The position numbers were made by a program, and so were the translations under genes. The notes beneath the pieces are model-generated. The model saw only the letters and a program-made list of their open reading frames with translations, made no database searches and was not told the DNA's origin. 64,000 nucleotides of DNA from Phragmites australis (Eukaryota > Streptophyta > Magnoliopsida > Poales > Poaceae), in the NCBI RefSeq assembly GCF_958298935.1, contig NC_084932.1:20811501-20875500 (forward strand). The letters are read 5' to 3'. Every line of letters starts with the position of its first letter. Position 1 is the stretch's first letter. Below, in pieces: positions 44,201 to 56,569 of the stretch.

Positions 44201-45574
44201 TTGCATAGTTTATATCTAGATCGGTCACATATATGTGATATGTGGTAGTAATACATTGAATCTATTATTTTTGTGATCGGTTCATGTGATAGATTGGTCG
44301 CTGCCCGGTTTGGTGTAATTGGGATCGAATGGGGTGCGAGTCGATGGAACCATACGGCCAAAAAGATTAGCTTGATATCCTACCGAGCTACGCGTGCGAC
44401 TTGCCCCTACTGACTGGAATCACCATTGGGGCTGACAGCGTGCGCTGCTTAGTGGTCGGGAGAATAGCAGATCGAGGTTGTACGTGTTGTCGTCATTTCC
44501 AAAACCTCACGCGATGATCAATATGATTCATCCAATGAAAATTGAGGCATTGTGAATGACTCGGAATCGGCTTGATATGATCAATCCGATGAGATTTTCA
44601 TAGCGATTTTATAGATACGATCTATGAATTTCTGAGAAGTGTTATCCGAGCCTAGGGCTTATAAAGATAACATGTTGATGTTGTGACATTAGAATTTGAT
44701 TCCACGCTTAACTCATTTTTGCAAAGAATATTGTGACTAGTATGGCCTCATTATGTGCATGATGCATGTTTGTAATTTTCATGACCTGCGTATCATGATT
44801 AATTGCAGCCCAAGGCTTTCATGTTATTGTACAATGGCCTGCGTGCCAACATGTGATGCTTCATATTCTCATGTAATTTGTCTAGTGCTATTAGGTGTAA
44901 TAGACTAATACATAACCATGAAGACTCAAAGCATGATGAATCGGAGGACAGAGACCATGGCGATAGAGATCACCATATGAAGGGGCCATACTATGTCACA
45001 GTTAATATGATTGCCTGTGATGCTTATTTATGTTCTTGTCATGCTATTTTATTCATTTTTTCTATAAGATTGATATGTTTACATGATAGAATAGCTTCCC
45101 ACGAAAAAAATTAAGAATAATTGATGCCCTTTCAATAGCTGCACCTACTTAGGTTTTGATCATTGTTTGGTAGGTCTGCCAAAGCAGGGTGCCATCTTTT
45201 ATGTTAACCAGTTAGGATGGATGTCGGACATCCACACGTATAGTGTTGGTTTACTTAACAAAGCTATCAAAACGGTTTTGGCCTTTAGGACATAGTGTTG
45301 GGGCTGGGGCATTCGATGCCACGCAACAAACAAGAGTCACATAGGATTGTGATTAGTAAGATGTTGCTTACCTATGTCACCTAAGTTTCTAGCAGTGATG
45401 TCAAAGCTATGTTAAAGCTCACTAGAACCTAGTTTAATATGGATCTTGTTCCACTATATGTCGTTAGAGAGAAATAGTTTCAAAACATATAGTGGGAGTA
45501 TCTTTTGTTAAATTATTTAATGAAAGGTTTACATAAACATAGTGCTAAACTTTGCATATTTATTGTTGTAGATC
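44201..45574 (+). other. 5' untranslated leader of the Angela-like Copia
   Basis: About 1.4 kb without a convincing frame. Long leaders before gag are normal in BARE/Angela elements. Confidence 0.5.
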
Positions 45575-46522
45575 ATGGCACCTATTGTTAACACCAATTC
45601 TAGTTTTAATTTGTGTTAGATTCTTGAAAAAGAAAAGCTATCTGAAACAAACTTTATTGATGGGTCTAGAAATCTGAGAATTATTCTCAAACAAGAGAAA
45701 AATGAGTATGTTCTAGAGGTTCCCTATCCTGAAGAATCAGCTGATAATACATCTGCCGCTGATCGGAGGACTTACGAGAAGCATACCAATGGTTCACTCG
45801 ATGTTAGCTGTCTCATGCTTTTCACTATGTCCTCTGAGCTTCAGAAGCAATATGAGAATGCGAATGCTCACGATATGATTGTGGGACTCTGAGGCATGTT
45901 TGAGAACCAAGCTAGTGCCGAGAGGTTCAGCACCTCCAAGTCCTTGTTTGCGTGCAGGTTAACAGAAAGCTGTCCAGTTAGTCCTCATGTGATCAAGATG
46001 ATTGGTTACATTGAGAGCCCTAAAAAACTTTGTTTTCCCCTTAGTCCTGAGTTGGCTACGGATGTGATTCTCCAGTCACTCCCTGCGAGCTTCGAGCTGT
46101 TCATTTTGAATTTTCATATGAATAGCATGGAGAAGAGCATGACCGAATTGCATGGGATGCTTAAGACTGTTGAGGAAAGCATTAAGAAAAGCTCTAGTTA
46201 TATGATGATGGTTCAGAAAGATAGCAAGAAGATAAAGTGCAAGGCCAAGCCTAAAGCATCAGATGAGATCTCAAGGTCAAAGCCTAAACCTGTTGGAAAG
46301 TCAAAGGCTAGCTCTACTGCTTTTGATGCTTGCCACCACTGCCATAAGCCTGGCCGTTGGTGGAGGAACTGCAAGCTATACTTGAAAGAACTCAAGAAGA
46401 AGAAGGGAAGTAAGATGTCCATTTCAGGTATAAATGTTATTGAGATTAATCTTGCTACTCGTCCTAAAGATTCATGGGTATTTGATACCGGATCGATGAT
46501 TCATACCTGCAAATCATTGTAG
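45575..46522 (+). pseudogene. Copia gag and protease start (Angela-like)
   Basis: Gag probably starts at ATG 45575 (MAPIVNTNSS), with ILEKEKLSETNF and LRIILKQEKNEYVL as its conserved opening. Two in-frame stops (about 45617 and 45890) break it. From 45896 the frame is open: a gag helix region (LQSLPASFELFILNF), then a Lys-rich linker, then the zinc knuckle CHHCHKPGRWWRNC, where the zinc-binding His is Arg (codon 46355-46357). The protease motif WVFDTGSMIHTC keeps its Asp-Thr-Gly. The frame stops at 46520-46522. Capsid and protease functions are therefore lost or damaged. Confidence 0.8.
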
Positions 46523-46542
46523 GGACTTAAAAGGACTAGGAA

Positions 46543-47583
46543 GTGTGCGAGAGGCGAGATGGATGCTCGTGTCAGCAATGGTGCAAAAGTTGCTGCGTTG
46601 GCCGTCGGTGTTTATTCCTTATCGCTACCATCAAGATTAGTTTGGAATTAAATAATTGTTATTACATTCTTGCCTTGGGCAAAAATATTATATCTTCTTC
46701 ATGTTTGGAAGAAGGTGAATATGATTTCATAATAAAGAACAATTATTGTTCGATTTATTTGAATGGTATGCTATATGGCAATTGTCCATTGGTGAATGGA
46801 TTATATATTCTAGATCTTGAGGATGTCCCTGTCTATAACGTTAATACGAACAAGCCTTGGCTTAATGATTTGAATCCTACTTTTATTTGACATTATTGCT
46901 TAGGTCATATAAATGAGAAACGCATACATAGGCTCCATAAAGATGATCTTCTTGATTACTTTGATTTTGAATCATTTGATACATGCGAATTTTGTTTACT
47001 TAGCAAGATGACTAAGGCGGCTTTCACCCGTCAAGGAGAGAGATCGAGTGAGTTGTTGGCTCTTGTACATACTAATGTATGTGGACCAATGAACTCTATC
47101 GCTAGAGGTGCTTTTCAGTACTTCATTACTTTTACCGATGACTTTAGTAGATATGGTTACATCTATCAAATAAGGCACAAGTATGAGTACTTTGAAAAGT
47201 TCAAGGAGTTTCAGAATGAAGCACAAAATCAACTTGGCAAGACAATTAAATTTCTGCAATGTGATCGTGGAGGTGAATATTTGAGCCATGAGTTTGGTGA
47301 TCATCTAAACCAATGTGGAATTGTTCCAGAGTTGACTCCACCGGGGACGCCTCAATGGAATGGAGTGTCCAAACGGAGGAACTGGACTTTGTTGGACATG
47401 GTCCGGTCCATGATGAGCCAATCTGATCTTCCATTATCCTTCTGGTGATATGCTCTAGAAACTGCTGTGTTCACTTCAAATAGGGTTCTATCTAAAGCTG
47501 TAGAGAAGACACTATATGAGATATGGACCGGGAAGCGTCCTAGGTTTCTTTCCTTAAGATCTGGGGTTGTGAGGGCTATGTAA
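46543..47583 (+). pseudogene. Copia integrase (Angela-like), catalytic residues substituted
   Basis: The first part (46543-46890) is the pre-integrase region in a frame with stops around it. The HHCC finger is seen as CLGHINEKRI and CEFCLLSK. In the catalytic core the first Asp of HTDVCGP is Asn (codon 47074-47076), the second (QCDRGGEY, 47263-47265) is kept, and the Glu of NGVSERRN is Lys (47371-47373). Two of three D-D-E residues are gone. A stop follows SFW at 47446-47448 and further frame changes occur before 47583. The domain would not insert DNA. Confidence 0.85.
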
Positions 47584-47588
47584 AATAT

Positions 47589-49536
47589 TTGATGTCAGAT
47601 AAGCTTACTCCCAAATCAGATAAATGCTTCTTTGTGGGGTATCCTAGGGAAACCAAAAGATATTACTTTTATAACTGGGAAGAAGGCAAAGTGCTTGTCA
47701 TCCAAAACGGTGTTTTTCTGGAGAAAGAGTTTCTCTCAAGGAATATCAGTGGGAGCACGGTGCAACTCGAAGAAATTTGGGAACCAGCAAAAAGTATTTC
47801 AGCTCCTACTAAACCACAATTGGATGTTACGGAACATATTGTGGAGACACCAGCCCCACGACAGTCGTAAAGAATCAGTCGCGCACCTGAGAGGTTTATG
47901 TTCCTAACCACATAGCAGCGCGATATAGTATTGTTGGACAATGATGAACCTAAGACCTACTTGGAAGCGGTGGTGAGACCAAACTCTGAGAGATGGCTTG
48001 GAGCCATTAGATCCGAGATAGAATCCATGCACGATAATCAAGTTTGGAATTTGGTTGATCCACCTGATGGCGTCAAAGCAATTGAATGCAAATGGGTTTT
48101 TAAGAAAAAGATAGATGTTGATGGTAATGTTCACATCTATAAAGTATGATTAGTGGCAAAAGGTTTCATGCAGATTCAAGGTGATGATTATGATGAAACA
48201 TTTTTGCCCGTCGCAATGCTGAAGTCTATCCGGATCATCCTAGCAATTGCTGCATATTATGACTATGAGATATAGCAGATTGATGTCAAAATGGCTTTCC
48301 TTAATGGAAACCTAAGTGAGGACTTGTACATCACATAGCCTGAAGGTTTTGTCGATCCGAAAAATGCTAGAAAGATATGCAAGCTGCAAAAGTCCATCTA
48401 TGGGCTAAAGCTAGCTTCTCAGAGTTGGAATCTTCATTTTGATGAAGTGGTCAAAGGGTTTGGTTTCATCAAGAATGGAGAAGAGTCTTGTGTTTACAAA
48501 AGGGCTAGTGGGAGCGCACTTCTGTTTCTAGTCTTATCTGTAGATGACATATTATTGATTGGGAATGATATTCCAATGCTTGATGCTATCAAATCTTCAT
48601 TGCAAAAGAGTTTTTCAATGAAAGATCTAGCAGAGGTAGCATACATATTGGGCATAAAGATCTATGGAGAATGGTCGAGAAAGCTGATCGGATTAAACTA
48701 AAATACATACATCGACAAGGTATTGAAAAGGTTCAATATGCAGGATTCCAATAAAGGTTTCTTGCCAATGTCACATGGCATCACTCTTAGCAAGAGTCAA
48801 TGTATTTCAACCACTAATGAGCTCGAGATGATGAGTGCGATCCCATATGCTTCCGCTATCGGGTCCATCATGTATGCCATGCTTTGTACACGCCCAGATG
48901 TCTCCTATGCTCTAAGTGTTATGAGTAGATACCAATCAAACTCGGGTGAAGTTCACAGGGTAACAGTAAAGAATATCCTCAAGTACTTGAGAAGAACTAT
49001 GGATATGTTTCTATTTTATGGAGGTGAGGAGGAGCTCATTATAAATGGTTACACCGATGCTAGCTTCCAAACCGACAAGGACGATTTGAGATCACAATTT
49101 GATTTTGTGTTTTGCCTCAATGGAGGAGCAGTGAGTTGGAAGAGTTCCAACCAAGAAACAGTGGCCGATTCCATGACGGAGGTCGGGTATATCGCAACTT
49201 CTGAAGCTGCAAAGGAGGCTATTTGGATTAGAAAGTTTGTTTCTGAGTTAGGTGTGGTACCTAGTGCTTCTAGTCCAATGGATCTCTATTGTGACAATAG
49301 TGGAGCCATTGCGCAAGCCAAAGAACCCAGGTCGCATCAGAAGTCCATGCAATTAGAAGTCCAAGCACATACTGTGGTGCTATCACCTTATTCGAGAGAT
49401 TTCAGATCGGGATCACGTGAAGAAATGCAAGGTGCACACGGATTTGAATATTTCTGATACGTTGACAAAGACACTCCCATGATCCAAGCATGAGGCCCAC
49501 ATAAGAGCTATGGGTATTAGATACTTACATGATTGA
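47589..49536 (+). pseudogene. Copia reverse transcriptase and RNase H (Angela-like)
   Basis: After a linker (47589-47930), RT is seen as SEIESMHDNQVWNLVDPP, KWVFKKKIDVDGN and LVAKGFMQIQGDDYDETF. The usual YVDD active site reads SVDD (about 48540). In-frame stops at about 48147, 48273 and 48337 and a frame change near 48410 break it. RNase H covers 49000-49536: GYTDASFQTD, SMTEVGYIAT (the usual A-E-AE motif reads TEVGY) and YCDNSGAI. A frame change near 49400 separates the final SDTLTKTL and HIRAMGIRYLHD, which ends at 49536. The copy is inactive. Confidence 0.85.
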
Positions 49537-49556
49537 CTCTAATGCAAGTGGGAGAT

Positions 49557-51159
49557 TGAAGGTGATATGCCCTAGAGGCAATCATAGGGATCATAGGGAT
49601 GATTGTATCACACGTCTATGTTCAAGTACTACCGAATAATATGATATTCCAAGAATGACTATCGTTTACATTGATTGGCAAGTATCGTTTATTTCATGAT
49701 GTTATTCTTAGTCGATCCTTGGTCGCATATCATTGTGATGATACATAAGACCAGCACATGTATTGATTCATGATCACGTTTCATGGATCATAGGTATAGA
49801 GGTACCAGGTCAATAATGTGGACATTTATGTTAGAGAACATGATGTTGGATAGATCCACCTTGAGATACTGCTGGAATTGTTATTTATGATGTGCCATCA
49901 GTTGTTATCTCAAATGGTGTACCTGCAGGTTGCTTAGACATGAGATCGTCATTGATTCCGAGAATATGTAGTGGCATACTTTGAGGCTGCCAAACGCTAT
50001 TCTGTAACTGGGTAGTCATAAAGGTAGTTTTCATGTTTATCATGAAACATATCGTGGGGTACGAGCGATCAAGATGGAATTTGCCACTTCTTGATAACGG
50101 GAGAGATATCTCTGGGCCCCTCGAGGTAGTTGGATTGAGAAAGTGCATGGCCATGCTAATATGATTAAAGAGTTAATCATGATGAATCCACTATTTGATC
50201 GAGTGAATGGTCGAGCTATCACAAGGGTGGCACATATCTTCCTTGAGATTGACTGGTCTCGTGAGGCGAAGGGACCAGTGCATGTGTATATCAAGGTTCA
50301 GCCGATATGATCTTTTATGTATACTCGGGTGTCAACATGTCCTGCTAGGGACCGCTATTGATTTTCGATTGGAAATGGTTTCCGAGTCGTAGCCGTTTGT
50401 ACATGAACCTAACGGGTCACACACTTAAAGGGTTGGAACAAAACATGCGAATTGGATTCGTATATAGGTTTTGATTGGATTATGATCCATAAGAAGTTAG
50501 AGTCCTAAAGGGATTCCAACGTGGGAGCCCATTGGCAAGCTCTATATAAGGAGAGGTGTGGGTAGGATGGGCTAAGGTTGAGCCACTCCGAAACCCTAGC
50601 TGCAACCTTCCATGCAATCTCCCAAAAACCCTAGCTACGTGCGGTGCTAGCAATTCGGCGCTCGGCGTTTCTGCCCACCACGTGTGGATATCATAGAGGC
50701 GATGTTGCTATTGCGACGCTGATCTTCTCGGCGAGTCAAATGTGAGTTGGTTGAGGAGCACGACCATCTGCTCGGAGTTGGTTGGGGAGCACGACCATCT
50801 GCTCGGAGTTGGTTGGGGAGCACCACCACCTACTCGTAGTTGGTTGAGGAGCATGACCATGTACTCGGAGTTGGCCGAGGAGCACGACCACCTGCTCGGA
50901 GTTGGTCGAGGAGCACGACCACCTACTTGGAGTTGGTTGAGGAGCGTGACCACCTGCGCGGGGTTGGTTGCGGATCTAATCGAGAAGCTGCTCGAGGAGT
51001 TTGACGTGCACAACGTTGGATTGGTCTACTCTAATTCTTCTCCCGCTGCACTGCACGTCGAGTGGTAACGATCTATGATCTCCTACTAGCATGATTTCCT
51101 GGGTGAATACGGTAGAAATTTTTTGTTTTAGGCTAGCATAGCTTGCCCGTTCCCCAACA
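49557..51159 (+). repeat. 3' LTR of the Angela-like Copia
   Basis: Matches 42590-44183 throughout. TATATAAG lies at 50543-50550 and the 31-bp minisatellite at about 50740-50987. Relative to the 5' LTR it lacks the GTGACTTGTTCATTAAACTC-type stretch near 49690. Confidence 0.92.
50740..50987 (+). repeat. 31-bp minisatellite in the 3' LTR
   Basis: About eight units of the same 31-bp repeat (starts near 50740, 50771, 50802, 50833, 50864, 50895, 50926, 50957), about two more than in the 5' LTR. Confidence 0.85.
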
Positions 51160-53206
51160 GATAAATGCTTGTCTTGCCCTAGCTAGTCCAGCTACCATGA
51201 TCATGGGCTTAGCATATTTGAATTTCGTGTTGGCACTAGTCCACGCTACTCCAATATCCATGGCCTTCTTCACCGGTACAATGGCCTTCAACATATCTGG
51301 CATGTGTTTCTTAGAGCCCTTCTTCTCGTCCTTCTTTTTGTTCTTCTTTGGGCTCTCTGGGTGAGACAAAATTGGATCTGGAAGTGAGGCTACCACATGC
51401 GGAGGAGAAGGTAGTGAAGCTGGCTTCTCTAGAGGAGGAGAAGGTAGTGAAGCTGCCTTCTCTGGAAGTGAGGGGCGCAGCGGCGGTGCACTTGGACCTC
51501 ATCCAGACTGGGATGCACTAGAGACCACAATGTCGTCCCTCTTCCACTAGATCCTTTGACGAAGAGCTTCACCTAGAGTTCATCGTTGTAGGGAGCTCCA
51601 ACACGTGATCAGTGGCATTGCTATGTACCATGTCCACCATAACCACAGCATAGGCTGCATGTATCGGGACCATTTGTAAGATACGGATGCTTGGAAGCAC
51701 CTGGCGCATTGCAAACTAGATGTGATACACGCCAGACCTGATTACAACGCTGCAGGGCATGGGCCCTTCTAGTAGGTCAATCGTATCTGGCTCAGTCACA
51801 ACATTAGCTACTTGTTGCTCGACCTCCTTGGAGGTGCAACTACTCTTCCCTGCAGCTCCGAGGCTAGCTTCTTGTGGCATGGAAATCTATATTCCCTATG
51901 ATGCAAGCTGCCCCATGATGCTTATGTAAACTTTCTAGGTGATGTTCCATGTAATTGCATCCACGTCCACTGCAGACATCTTCCTCTTCTTGTACATCCT
52001 GATATCTTTGGGAAAAGTCTTATTTCCAGCCTTGAAAACTTGATACACCTCGCACTTGACCTGGGTGCTCCAGGTTTCCCAGCGCCGTTGTGAGAACATC
52101 ATATTCCCTGACCCGGGTGAAAGAACCTTGCCTCGCTGCGGCTGCCTTTTCTTTGACTTTTTCTACGACTGCCTGGATTTCGCTGCTTATGAATGTGATT
52201 TCTCCGCTTTCGAACATTTCACTCATTGCACACAAATATGACCACGAATGTCCTAGGAATTGGAACCAAGGATTCTCGCAGCCTTCTCTGGCTAATTTTT
52301 TGTCCTCTACTAGCCATTTCACCCTTTTCCTAACATACCTCGGTTGCGTCGGTCCTATCGTTATGCTTTTTCTTAGTCTGAAGCTGCTTCTTCTCCCCAC
52401 TCTCCATTTTGAATTGCTTAGAGTTCTTCATTTGCACAAAAACATCACAATCTTTCTCTTTCAAGTGCTTGTAGCTCTTGAAGGGCGCCACCTCTTTAGC
52501 CAAGTACTGATTCACAAGTTTGCTCTAAAAGCTTCGGTGAAGTTTCACGATCGCTTTCATTACTGTGTTGGCCGCGACAATCGTTTGACGCTCTCTCATG
52601 TTTCCAGGGTACTCCATATACTCCTTGACGATATTATCAAACAAGTCCCTCTTTTCTTTGTCACTGATGTCATCGAACTTAGTCGTTATCTACACCCTCT
52701 CTCGAGCAATGAGTCCTACGACCCTCCAGAATCTTATCAAGACCTTTTCATCCGTAGGCAGCCGGTCAACATCGATTTCCATGATGGTAACTTTGTCCAT
52801 CGGCAACTGTGTTTGTGTCCTTGGCTTTCAGGCTCGTGCACCACTACCCGCTATCTGGCTTGGAGACTTCGCTTCTGCCATCTAGAGAGAAAACAAGGGG
52901 AGTTGACATAAACAAAAAAATATTCCTCCATTCAACAAGTATAAACTGCATTGACTTATATCAATACCTCATCAGCGGGATTGTATTCTTCATCACTTGC
53001 CCGACGTTTGCTCTCCTGCTCATAAGAAACGGGGCTCGGGCTGTGATATTGGCTTTCGTTGTTGTCGGAGGAGGACGATGGGTGCGGGTTTGGGCTCCTA
53101 TCTGCCCCATCTTGTGCCGGGTAGCCTCTAATGGTAGCATTCTTTGTGCTTGGGTGACAGTCCTCTTCTGCCCCATGAAATCAAGTGTAGTATATTCTGT
53201 TCTCAA
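51160..53206 (-). pseudogene. TNP1-like (transposase_24) gene of the CACTA
   Basis: Read on the - strand, an upstream exon-like piece (53206-52961, MGQKRTVTQAQRMLP) is followed by KFDDISDKEKRDLFDNIVKE and YMEYPGNMRERQ (52690-52590). Next come LVNQYLAKEVAPFKSYKHL (52515 on), then the diagnostic AAARQGSFTRVREYDVLTTA and GNLEHPGQVRGV (52150-52050). These match the plant Ptta/En-Spm family domain, whose product binds subterminal repeats. A Lys-rich tail lies at 51396-51160. In-frame stops (near 52530, 52325 and elsewhere) and frame changes mean it is decayed. A 273-aa + strand frame at 52090-52911 is its antisense shadow. The 3' end is cut by the Copia insertion at 51160. Confidence 0.7.
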
Positions 53207-54884
53207 TAGAGGAAAGAAAAGGAATCAAGGTTACTATATACTGCTCATATTACTATAAACTTGCACCTTAAGATGTCATCGCTCAAAAGAGGTGGCGGAA
53301 AAACACAAACAGATAAGTTGAATCAAAAAGTTGTGGTCTTTGCAATATTGCTATCCTAATAATCATCATGGTTGGGCCATGCCATGGTAATTCAGAGATT
53401 AACTATCATAGGTAAGCGAATCAGAGTTCATATATATATATATATATATATATATAAACAGTGGATGAGAGAAAAGGCAGGCTTTTGATTTCAATGATGG
53501 TATTGAATACAAAGCAACAAGTTCTTGAAAGAAAAAGCAAAGTAACAAGCATAAAGAATAGATGAAGCTAAAAATAGGTTCAACCAACCAAAACTGCTTG
53601 GCACATAGATATGGATAAAAAAATCAATGAGCCTTTGCTTTGTAATTTCACACATCAGATTGGATAAAATAGTAAGTGAAAAAAATAGAGATTTAAGAGT
53701 GGGTTATGGTTCACTTAAACAAACTAGACCTCTTAAACAAATTAGATCTAAGAGGGGTCAAAATAGCAAATGAAGAAGCGCTTCAATTTCCAGTATCATG
53801 ATGAACCAAGAAAAGGATCTCTTCAGCATCTGGAGTTCCATTTCTTAGTTGTTATCATATCGGATCCCTACTTAATTAACGATAAAAAATAACATTTTAA
53901 CATGATAAATGCTAAAAACACAAAGGAAAACATAGACATGAAATGTATCATTATTACCTCCAAATCTCTATCAACTTGTGTTCTATCCTTCACGTTATTA
54001 TAGAGTTGTGACTGTGAAATGGATGGTTGCGTCACAACCTGCAAGTGAAGGAAAAATAGGATGTAACTTTGTAAAGAAATGAAACACATTAAACAAAAGA
54101 AAACAATGAAAGACGTAGCACACATTGAATAAAAAAAATTACAATAGAATTTTATGATGAAACTCTGTAGTTTCACAATGGACAACTCGTGACACTGGTC
54201 TTTCTCACAACTCTTATCCACATTATCACTTAGTATGCATATTTAGCACCTAAACTGGTAAAACTAAAAGCATAAAATATTCACTACCCCCCTCAAACAA
54301 ATCTAGACCAAGTTGGAGCCAACCAAAGGACATTCAAACATCTTTCGATGAAAGGCAACCATACATCTAAATGAAAAGGAAAACAAATATTAGCTATTGT
54401 AGCTTCCATGGTTCTATCCTCAACAAACAAGTATCAAGAAGACCAATATCTCATACTGCAATCTGAACCTATCTAAGTTGAGGATCTCTCAAATCAAGTT
54501 CAAAATTTGCTCTCTGCGGGTGCACTGAAAGACAATGGAAGCAATTTTTCACAATAAGAACATGACCAATCCTTCTGAACTCAACAAGTAGGAAGAGTCA
54601 AGCACACACGCGCAGTAGATCGTACCTGAGAACTAAAACATGGATCAACGGGGCTTCGATTTGGGTGGAGAGGGCTGTGACGGGCTCGGTGGGGCTCTGA
54701 CAGGGGTGGAGAGGGCTCGGGGATGATAGCGGTCACGGGCTCGGTGGTGACGGCGACAGGCTCAGCAGTGACGTCGATCGGCTCGGTGGAGGGTGACGGC
54801 GATGGTGAACCCTAGCTCGCGTAGGCAAAAAGACTTAGACAAAATAAGAGTGCACACACGCGTGGACTAGCTAGGGTTATATAC
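53207..54884 (-). other. 5' region or introns of the CACTA TNP1-like gene
   Basis: AT-rich with no domain-bearing frame; it includes a simple AT repeat. A GC-rich patch at 54640-54830 with repeated GGGCTCGGTGG could be the 5' UTR or first exon on the - strand. Confidence 0.4.
53430..53457. repeat. (AT)n microsatellite
   Basis: About 14 uninterrupted AT units. Confidence 0.95.
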
Positions 54885-55095
54885 ATACAAGTCATAGGTG
54901 GCAGGTGATAAATGTCACCCATCACCTATGAGTATCACCCATCACTTATTGTAAGTATAAGGTGATAGGTTAAGAATATCAACTGTCACCTTTTACTTCG
55001 ATTTGGCCTGTACATATAAGTCATAGGTGACGGGTAACATAACCCGTCACTTATTAGTTATAAAGTGATGGGTTAATAATATCACCCGTCACGTT
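54885..55095. repeat. Internal copies of the CACTA subterminal repeats
   Basis: Several AAGTCATAGGTGACGGGTAA-type units and their complements (ACCCGTCACTTAT) lie between the TNP1-like gene and the TNP2 remnant, not at an element end. Confidence 0.8.
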
Positions 55096-55143
55096 TAGAA
55101 ATTCAAATAACTTGAAACCTAAAATTCAAATTTGACATTAATA

Positions 55144-56167
55144 TTACAAATTAAAATAACTTAACATTAATATTTGACACTCAAATTCAAATTCGCTATT
55201 TTTGTACTTTCTTGACATGGATCCCTTTGTTATGGTCGGAGCACAGGTATAGAGCTTCCTCGATCGACGAAAGGCGTGGCACAATTGTAGTAGCAAAAGG
55301 GGGATTTCATCGAATTTATTGAACTCCTCCTCATCAACGATGTTTGTAACTCTGACAATGCATTTTTTCCCAGCGAGAATGACATGGTGTTTCATTTTTG
55401 TTGTGTCAGTCACATAAAAGACTTCACAAACTTCTTTAACGAGTACAAAGGGTTCAGAGTTGTGTCGAACATGTTTGTGATCAACGCTAGTGAATCCATA
55501 CTTTTCATTATCTTCTTCGCATTGTAGACGCCCTCGGGCACCAAGTTCCCCTCCGGTAGCATGTTGCTTAGTAGATCCAGTAATGCTTCAAAACTCTTGT
55601 CAGTCCAACCATGGGTTGCTTTCAGCTATAGAAGTTTTATATTTCTAAATATCCGCGTGTACTTCTCCTTACAGTTGGGATAAAAGGGCGTCTTGAAATC
55701 CCGCATAAATTCTTGGAATTTAGCAAACTCATCATTGTTATACTCGTTGTGCCGCTCAACATTCCGCAGCCTTTGGTCCACAATCTTCATAAAATCCTCG
55801 ACATCATTATCATTCAAACCTAGTATATCCTCATTCCTGAGATCATGATCCATTTCACCGAGTGTAAGTCCTTGATCCAAACTGTCAGTATGGAGGGTCT
55901 GATTCATCTCTCCCTCGTTAAGACCTTCCTCGTCATATTTGTTCCAACATGTATAATTCTCTTTAAATCTACGCATGACCAAGTGTGAATGGATATTGTC
56001 TGGTTTCACGAACTTTTTTCATTCCTGTAGTCGCGACATGGACAATACATTGTTGTTTTACCATGATCTTTCATATTCTCTAAGGCAGCACTCATGAAAT
56101 ATTTCACACTGCTCAGATACTCCGGATAAGTCCGAGTCTCAAGATATATCCAAGTTATGTCTGTCAT
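55144..56167 (-). pseudogene. TNP2 transposase remnant lacking its catalytic core
   Basis: The likely start is the - strand ATG at 56167, opening MTDITWIYLETRTYPEYLSS and followed by YCPCRDYRNE, the transposase-associated domain of CACTA TNP2. One missing base in an A run near 56018 shifts the frame into KPDNIHSHLVMRRFKENYTC (to 55626). A TAG at about 55625 then interrupts, and the same frame reads ATHGWTDKSFEALLDLLSNM and VYNAKKIMKS (55610-55510). Within about 20 bases the sequence changes to YGFTSVDHKHVRHNSEPFVL, then VTDTTKMKHHVILAGKK and VDEEEFNKFDEIP, which belong to the extreme C-terminus of TNP2. The whole transposase_21 catalytic region, normally several hundred residues, is missing. 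Confidence 0.8.
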
Positions 56168-56569
56168 CTACAATTAATATAAAAACATTCATCCTTCATT
56201 AACATAAATACATGGTTAAGCATATGATTAAAAATTCCCTACAAATACATTAGATCTATGGTATCTTACGGTAGATCGGGCAAACTTAGTATCAGATCTA
56301 ACATAAATACAACTCACTTGTACTAAGATTTTGGATAAAGATGCAAAATAATAGATTACAACTCAAAGCACAACAAATTTACCAAATAGAGATTAGAGGA
56401 GGAGAGGAGGAAAGGGGGGAGATGCAAACTTTGAAAGACCTAACATCAATTCAAACTTTAAATTAACAAGATATTAGAAATTATCTAGCGGATCCGGTGA
56501 AAATATCACCGGTATTGTGCGGACGGAACTATTGAGTAACTGTTCGCCTGCACAGTGGCTAGACATGTC

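Larger units (their letters stand above)
42590..51159 (+). mobile_element. Angela/BARE-like Copia retrotransposon nested in the CACTA
   Basis: LTRs of 1594 and 1603 bp (42590-44183, 49557-51159) both begin TGAAGGTGATATGCCCTAGA and end CCCCAACA. The flanking pentamers are GATAC and GATAA, a TSD with one change. A primer site GTGGTATCAAAGCC follows the 5' LTR and a purine tract (49545-49556) precedes the 3' LTR. The ATATGCCCTAGAGGCAAT opening, LTR size and gag opening resemble the Angela/BARE group. LTRs differ by many substitutions, a 14-bp duplication and a deletion of roughly 20 bases, so it is clearly older than the Ale-like element. Confidence 0.9.

Noticed and set aside
52090..52911. 273-aa open frame on the + strand inside the CACTA
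   Set aside because: The - strand carries the recognisable TNP1-like motifs across the same bases; the + frame has no known domain.
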